DNA from: JANQKX01 sp039028695
GTDB lineage: Bacteria > Pseudomonadota > Alphaproteobacteria > Kiloniellales > Kiloniellaceae
Direction: 5' to 3'
DNA: 19,577 bases
Assembly: GCA_039028695.1 (NCBI GenBank)
Contig: JBCCHN010000097.1
Coordinates: forward strand, 1 to 19,577
The position numbers and the translations under genes were made by a program. The notes under the pieces were generated by a model. The model ran no database searches. It was not told the DNA's origin and saw only the letters and a list, made by a program, of their open reading frames with translations. Shown in pieces: positions 15,691 through 19,577 of this stretch. Every line of letters starts with the position of its first letter. The first letter of the stretch is position 1.

Positions 15691-15733
15691 CAAAAGACCC
15701 CCCTGGTCCATCTACGTGATGGCGTCAGGGGGG
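15691..15733 (-). terminator. Strong hairpin with T-run, minus strand
   Basis: Arms CCCCCCTG (15698-15705) and CAGGGGGG (15726-15733) are perfectly complementary, with an inner CCATC/GATGG stem. On the minus strand the hairpin is followed by TCTTTTGTTG. No protein gene on that strand ends here, which is why a small RNA is proposed just upstream. The plus strand lacks a T-run after it. Confidence 0.6.
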
Positions 15734-15816
15734 CTTAGTCGGCAATCAAACCTTATGAGCGGTTTGTTGCAAAGTGCGACAGCCGGGCGTCGGGGGAGTA
15801 TTCCGGCTGTTGCTTG
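15691..15816 (-). ncRNA. Candidate small RNA with three hairpins
   Basis: Read on the minus strand, three stems follow one another: CCGGCTGT-type arms at 15779-15810 enclosing a C-rich loop (ACTCCCCCGACG), GCAACAAACC with GGTTTGATTGC at 15742-15770, and a terminator hairpin at 15698-15733. The order, about 125-nt length and terminal T-run fit a trans-acting small RNA. The C-rich loop is complementary in kind to ribosome binding sites, as in several alphaproteobacterial small RNAs. A possible -10 (TATATC, 15823-15828) sits just upstream, but no good -35 is seen. I recognise no Rfam family. Confidence 0.4.
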
Positions 15817-16083
15817 ACCCTTGATATAGCAGGCTCACCTTACGGCCTGACGTCCGTTCCCTTACAAGTGGTTAACCTCCGCAGAATTGTGACGCCGCCC
15901 ATTTTCCCGCCACCCAGATTTCCTTGGGTAGAAAAAAGGTCCCGGCCCAAAAAGCATAAGAAAGTTGATCCAATCGCGGGGCCGTTAACCATCTTTAAGG
16001 CAAGCGAGCCTAATCTGGGAGTGACAGAGAAATATTGTTTTGCCTCTCTGTCCTATTTGAAAGCGAAAGCGTATTCGAAGCGG

Positions 16084-16120
16084 AAAGCCCCATGTCATAA
16101 GCGTGGGGCTTTCTATTTTT
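16084..16120 (+). terminator. Rho-independent terminator with no gene before it
   Basis: AAAGCCCCA and TGGGGCTTT form a perfect nine-base stem around an 11-base loop, followed by CTATTTTT. This is a textbook plus-strand terminator. Upstream on the plus strand there is no protein gene back to argS, whose strand is opposite, so it must end a non-coding transcript or an attenuated leader of the SUMF1-domain gene 65 bp downstream. Confidence 0.8.
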
Positions 16121-16184
16121 GCCCCTTCCTCCCTCAATCAATCGTGACCCCACACCGCGGGGCCGCTATGACATAAAAGAACCC

Positions 16185-17027
16185 ATGGGGCGGTTATTTC
16201 GGACTTTTGGGCTCTTTTTCGTACTTCTCACGCTGCCTTTTAGCTTGGCCGCGCAGGAGGTCGCCGAAGATCGATTCAACTTGCTCAGCCTACCCGGCGG
16301 GCATTTTCAAATGGGCGATGCGCATGGGGATCCTAACGAGGCACCCCACCAAGCATGGGTCGCGCCGTTCCGGCTTATGCGTTTTGAGGTGACCAACCGG
16401 CAATTCGCCGACTTTGTGGACGAGAGCGGGCATGTCACCGATCCAGAAACCCGCGGATTTGGCTTTGTCTGGGATCGCAGCTGGTCCCGAATTGACGGTG
16501 CGGATTGGCGTAACCCTCAAGGACCGGGCGATGGACCGGCTCATGGGATTGAGGGCAAGTATGACCATCCGGTTGTCCAGATTTCGGCCAAGGATGCAGC
16601 GGCTTTTTGCGCGTGGTATGGCCTGCGTTTGCCCAGCGAGGAGGAATGGGAGTTCGCCGCCCGGGGCGTTGATGGACGCAGCTTTCCATGGGGCAATGAC
16701 CCACCTGCCGAGGGTCGCCAGCGCCGGGCCAATTTCGGCACGATCCCCTGCTGTGCACCCGATGATAAGGACGGCTTTTACACCACCGCTCCGGTCGGTC
16801 GCTTCCCCGCGGGTGCGTCACCCTTCGGCCTTGAGGATATGGCTGGAAATGTGTGGGAGTGGACGGCTAGCTCCTTCCCCGGCCGCCCCGATCTGGTTGC
16901 TCTCAGGGGCGGCGGTTGGGGCAATAATCCCTATTGCTTACGGACCTCTTACCGGCATGGCAATCCGCCAAACATCGGCTTGGACATGGTTGGCTTTCGC
17001 TGCGCTGCTGACGCTGCTGCAAAGTGA
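16185..17027 (+). CDS. Exported SUMF1/FGE-domain protein lacking the FGE cysteine pair
   Basis: This has the fold of formylglycine-generating enzymes (sulfatase-modifying factor), which is also used by unrelated proteins such as NirV and EgtB-type C-terminal domains. The 280-residue protein starts at ATG 16185 (weak ribosome site) with a signal peptide of about 23 residues (LFFVLLTLPFSLAAQE), so it acts in the periplasm or is secreted. Domain landmarks are LPGGHFQMGD (36-45), FEVTNRQFADFV, the GLRLPSEEEWEFAARG stretch (146-161), GNVWEWTAS (221-229) and RGGGWGNNPYCLRTSYR (241-257), ending GFRC. True FGE has two active cysteines in the RGGS segment; here the first position is Gly246 and only Cys251 is near the second, so formylglycine activity is unlikely. 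It is followed after 99 bp by an aminotransferase gene. Its role is unknown. Confidence 0.88.
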   Translation: MGRLFRTFGLFFVLLTLPFSLAAQEVAEDRFNLLSLPGGHFQMGDAHGDPNEAPHQAWVAPFRLMRFEVTNRQFADFVDESGHVTDPETRGFGFVWDRSWSRIDGADWRNPQGPGDGPAHGIEGKYDHPVVQISAKDAAAFCAWYGLRLPSEEEWEFAARGVDGRSFPWGNDPPAEGRQRRANFGTIPCCAPDDKDGFYTTAPVGRFPAGASPFGLEDMAGNVWEWTASSFPGRPDLVALRGGGWGNNPYCLRTSYRHGNPPNIGLDMVGFRCAADAAAK

Positions 17028-17126
17028 GTCCAGCTCGAAAGGTGAAAATCGCCGTTGCCCCTGCTTGGTGCGGCTGTTAGGTGAGGGGAAGACAATCCCA
17101 CCCATTGAAATCCGAAGATAATTGCC

Positions 17127-18314
17127 ATGACCATCAAACGCGGCCACGCCTTTTTGCAAAACCCAGGCCCGACGCCCGTGCCCGAAGAGGTGCTGCAGGC
17201 CATGCACCGGCAACCCATGGATCTGAATGACCCGGACTTTACGGCGCTGTTGTGGTCCTGCTTTGAGGATTTGAAACCCGTCTTCAAGACTGTCGGTGAT
17301 GTCTACGCCTATACCGCCAATGGGCACGGTGCTTGGGAAGCGGCCTTGGTCAACTGCTTCTCGCCAGGCGACAAGCTTTTGGTTCCCGAAACTGGCAATT
17401 TCTCCCTGGGCTGGAGCGACATGGCCCGTTCCTTGGACTTAGAAGTCATCTATCTTGAGAGCGATTGGCGCCAAGCCGTGGAACCAGCGCGCATTGAGGC
17501 AGCGCTCAAGGCCGATCAAAAAGGGGAGATCAAAGGTGTGCTTGCCGTCCAGATTGATACGGCCAGCGGCGTGACCAGCGACATACCGGCGATGCGGGCC
17601 GCCATCGACGCGGCAAGGCATCCCGCCCTTTTCATGGTCGATGTGATCGCTTCGCTGGGGGTCATTGACTTTCGCATGGATGACTGGGGAGTGGATGTGG
17701 CCGTCGCCGCGTCGCAAAAGGGCCTGATGACGCCGCCGGGCCTTGCATTTACCGCGGCCAATGAGCGGGCCTTGGCGATAACCGAGGGGGCGAGCTTGCG
17801 GCGGACTTATTTTGATTGGAGCTCGCGCCAATCAGACGTCTATTATCGCTGGTTCTGCGGTACCCCACCCTCACAGTTGATGTTCGGTTTACGTCAGGCG
17901 CTGGATATGGTCGCGGAAGAGGGGCTGGACCAGGCCTTTGCGCGGCACCGACATCTGGCAGGGGCCGTTCATGCGGCGGTGGCGGTTTGGGCGCAGGCCG
18001 GAGCTTTGGACTTTAATGCGGTCAAAGCCGGCGAGCGGGCCCACTCAGTCACGCCCATTCTCGTGTCTTCCGGCCACGATCCAGATACCATGCGGACCTT
18101 GTGCCGAAATCGTTTTTCAGTGGCCTTGGGCGCTGGATTGGGCCGCCTGGCCGGCCGATCGTTTCGCATCGGCCATATGGGTCATACCAATGCGGCGGTG
18201 ATCCTTGGTGCTCTGGCGGGGGTTGAAGCTGCGCTCAAGCAATCGGAAATCCCCTGTGGCGTGGGCGGCGTGAGTGCGGCGATTGATCACTTGGCAACAG
18301 TGCTGAGGGGCTGA
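17127..18314 (+). CDS. Class V PLP aminotransferase, serine-glyoxylate aminotransferase-like
   Basis: This is a pyridoxal-phosphate enzyme of the alanine/serine-glyoxylate aminotransferase group, which transfers the amino group of serine (or alanine) to glyoxylate, yielding hydroxypyruvate (or pyruvate) and glycine. The 395-residue length is normal. FLQNPGPTPVPEEVLQAMHRQPMD at 9-32 is the family opening. ANGHGAWEAALVNCFSPGDKLL (64-85) forms the phosphate-binding region, and FMVDVIASLG (169-178) contains the cofactor-binding Asp172. ASQKGLMTPPG (195-205) carries the Schiff-base Lys198. The overall pattern matches SgaA-type proteins. The ribosome site is weak (GAAGA, 9 bases before ATG 17127). 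It is downstream of the SUMF1-domain gene by 99 bp on the same strand and may share its transcript. No other serine-cycle or photorespiratory gene is nearby, so the exact substrate pair is uncertain. Confidence 0.87.
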   Translation: MTIKRGHAFLQNPGPTPVPEEVLQAMHRQPMDLNDPDFTALLWSCFEDLKPVFKTVGDVYAYTANGHGAWEAALVNCFSPGDKLLVPETGNFSLGWSDMARSLDLEVIYLESDWRQAVEPARIEAALKADQKGEIKGVLAVQIDTASGVTSDIPAMRAAIDAARHPALFMVDVIASLGVIDFRMDDWGVDVAVAASQKGLMTPPGLAFTAANERALAITEGASLRRTYFDWSSRQSDVYYRWFCGTPPSQLMFGLRQALDMVAEEGLDQAFARHRHLAGAVHAAVAVWAQAGALDFNAVKAGERAHSVTPILVSSGHDPDTMRTLCRNRFSVALGAGLGRLAGRSFRIGHMGHTNAAVILGALAGVEAALKQSEIPCGVGGVSAAIDHLATVLRG

Positions 18315-18952
18315 CTTAAGAACTTCAAGATCCGTGTTTGGGCTCGCCACCCTGGCCGGTTCACGGTTAATTCATCTCGACAGCCAATTCAGGGTAACGC
18401 CACGTATGAAAGATAATTTTCAATAAAATTTGTCTAGAATTGGCCCGCCATATTCTTGCCTTGGCGACCCCTTTCCAATTCTGAGATATTGTAGTTAAAG
18501 CGTCCCTGTTTTTAATCGGGCCATTTGTAAATATCTCGGAATCTCGCGGGCTTCGGCCTTTCGTCATCGGCCTATAGGTGCTCCAAATACATTGCAATTG
18601 AGGGACCTTTTAGCGGTATTTGAGACGCCCTTTATGGGGCTGTCTCGGGTCCGCCAAAGGCTTGCCACAATCTCGCCATAATGTAATAAAATCAATAGCT
18701 TAACGCTACTTTAGCACTCTCTGATTATACTCGGTTTTCGTTGCTCAGGGTCGAGCTCCAAACGCTTCTGGTGCAAGGGGTCAAAAGGCTCCGTTTACCA
18801 AGGCCTGACCCGGATCGACAGTTAAAGAGGACTGTTTTGGGGAAGTGCTGTCAATTGGCTTTCGGGCCTAATAATCAAAAGCGGGACAGCATAGCTCCAG
18901 ACCAGTTGACGCGGCAGGGATAGCCGCGGGAAGCAACCAGGCAGGAGAAAAA
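18315..18952. other. Intergenic region and possible long 5' leader
   Basis: This 638-bp gap holds no gene I can support. A minus-strand frame at 18367-18597 lacks a ribosome site and has no family character, and a 60-codon plus-strand frame near 18741 is equally weak. Notable structure: GAGATATT (18483-18490) with AATATCTC (18530-18537); GAGAC/GTCTC around 18622-18646; GGGTCA with TGACCC near 18779-18812; TGCTGTC (18846-18852) with GACAGCA (18885-18891); and CGCGGC (18910-18915) with GCCGCG (18923-18928). The last three lie just before the edge gene and could form a folded leader, but I match no known riboswitch. Confidence 0.5.
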
Positions 18953-19577
18953 ATGCTAAAAAGAATTCTGACCGCCGCGGTTTTTTTAAGTGGGATATCG
19001 ACGGCACAGGCTGCAGACACAATTCGTTACGAGCTCGAGGGCATGACTCTGACGGATTTTTTCACTGAGCGGAAACCTTTTTCTTCTAAGGGTGCCCATG
19101 TACGCATGGGGTACGGCAAGGCGTCTGGCACAAAAGCCGTCGCAAAGAGGAGGTTTAAGGGGCCGGACGGTCGATATGAGATCGTAATTCGTTATTTTGA
19201 TGAGAATGACGGAAACAGTGTGATCCGTGTCAATGTGGGCAAAAAAAGAGTCAAACGCATTGTGCTCAATCGCAGTCCTGGCGGTATTGTTGCGACCGCG
19301 AAGAATTCGAAGGTACGCATTCTAAGGAAGAACTTTCTCGTAAGAAAAGGTGATCCAATCAAGGTGGTTGGCGTTAAGCGGCGCAAGGAATTGACACGTA
19401 TCGACTATATAGAATTCCGACCGGTCCAAATCTTCGCATCCCTTCCCGATAATGATTTGCCTGTTGGTGAGACGACAGGCGGCGGCAGCGCCGGCGGCAC
19501 GGACAATACATCGGATGGCGATGGAGCTTCCGGCAACGCGGGAACCGATCAAAACAGTGGCGGCGATTCAGGCTCGG
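18953..19577 (+). CDS. Exported protein with jelly-roll-like domain and Gly/Ser/Asp-rich tail (C-terminus off the right edge)
   Basis: A frame opens at ATG 18953, with AGGAG six bases upstream, and stays open to the end (208 codons visible). Residues 1-20 are a clear signal peptide (MLKRILTAAVFLSGISTAQA), so the product leaves the cytoplasm. Residues 22-160 form a beta-rich basic domain with GRYEIVIRYFDENDGNSVIRVNVG at 73-96; the pattern of a Tyr-led strand, Asp-Glu-Asn-Asp-Gly turn and Val-Asn strand resembles CBM6/CBM35-like jelly-roll domains, though I cannot confirm this. From about 174 the sequence becomes a Gly/Ser/Thr/Asn/Asp-rich linker, typical of large surface or secreted proteins with further domains beyond. 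It follows a 638-bp gene-free region, so it has its own promoter. Existence of the gene is well supported; function is not known. Confidence 0.8.
   Translation, partial: MLKRILTAAVFLSGISTAQAADTIRYELEGMTLTDFFTERKPFSSKGAHVRMGYGKASGTKAVAKRRFKGPDGRYEIVIRYFDENDGNSVIRVNVGKKRVKRIVLNRSPGGIVATAKNSKVRILRKNFLVRKGDPIKVVGVKRRKELTRIDYIEFRPVQIFASLPDNDLPVGETTGGGSAGGTDNTSDGDGASGNAGTDQNSGGDSGS

Larger units (their letters stand above)
15553..16184. other. Gene-free region with RNA-like structure
   Basis: This 632-bp stretch lies between the divergent 90-residue gene and the SUMF1-domain gene. A 120-codon frame across 15814-16176 runs through a strong terminator and has no credible start, so I do not call it. 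The region holds a CtrA-type box (15563-15578), three consecutive hairpins (15698-15810), a GACAGAGA/TCTCTGTC stem (16023-16052) and a plus-strand terminator (16084-16120). It also contains GTTAACCAT (15984-15992), which resembles a CtrA half-site. No tRNA, rRNA, tmRNA, SRP RNA or RNase P RNA signature was seen. Confidence 0.6.

Noticed and set aside
15984..15997. Second CtrA site GTTAACCATCTTTAA
   Set aside because: The two TTAA halves are six rather than seven bases apart; only a half-site resemblance remains.
15814..16176. 120-codon plus-strand open frame in the gene-free region
   Set aside because: It runs through a strong terminator hairpin, has no ribosome site or common start codon at its head, and its Pro/Lys-rich translation has no family character.
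18367..18597. 76-codon minus-strand frame
   Set aside because: There is no ribosome site before its ATG, it lies in AT-richer intergenic DNA, and its translation resembles nothing I recognise.
18700..18714. CtrA-like TTAA-N7-TTAG before the edge gene
   Set aside because: The second half has a mismatch, and it lies about 240 bp from the start codon, so it is too weak to call.
18741..18923. 60-codon plus-strand frame before the edge gene
   Set aside because: It has no ribosome site and a basic, non-conserved-looking translation; the strong ribosome site and signal peptide belong to the frame starting at 18953.
18725..18952. c-di-GMP (GEMM) riboswitch in the leader of the edge gene
   Set aside because: Some fragments (GGGACAGCATAGC, GGGATAGCCGCGGG) recall the GEMM core, but their order and the missing tetraloop-receptor parts do not fit.

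Overview
The window looks like chromosomal DNA of a free-living alphaproteobacterium, probably near Rhodospirillales or Kiloniellales. This rests on the dimeric 404-residue NADP-isocitrate dehydrogenase, the adjacent psd-pssA pair, the LOG-family/LysM/psd neighbourhood, BluB, and a CtrA-type box. No taxonomic search was possible. GC is moderately high in genes, and the longer intergenic gaps are AT-rich.

Layout, left to right. 1-3434 is a minus-strand housekeeping block: a MscS-type channel cut by the left edge, a periplasmic cyclophilin, isocitrate dehydrogenase, and a LOG-family (TIGR00730) nucleotide phosphoribohydrolase. 3435-3835 is an AT-rich divergent control region with four 11-bp direct repeats that resemble a Pho box. 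3836-7403 is a plus-strand envelope block: a LysM/Ig-like cell-wall protein, a remnant of an MFS transporter, then psd and pssA, which together make phosphatidylethanolamine from CDP-diacylglycerol. 7428-9191 is argS on the minus strand, converging on pssA. 9283-14223 is a minus-strand efflux operon: PadR regulator, membrane-fusion protein and RND pump. The last two overlap by ATGA, and the promoter region is full of inverted repeats. 14421-15552 (minus) holds bluB, for the lower ligand of B12, and a 90-residue protein of unknown function with a CtrA-type box at its start.

15553-16184 has no convincing gene. It holds a minus-strand three-hairpin small-RNA candidate and an orphan plus-strand terminator. 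16185-18314 (plus) encodes an exported SUMF1-domain protein without the formylglycine-generating cysteine pair, and a serine-glyoxylate-type aminotransferase. After a 640-bp gap with possible leader structure, an exported protein with a jelly-roll-like domain and a Gly/Ser/Asp-rich tail runs off the right edge.

Most genes are ordinary. The items most worth a second look are the unannotated RNA-like region, the padR operator cluster, the Pho-box-like array and the incomplete surface protein.
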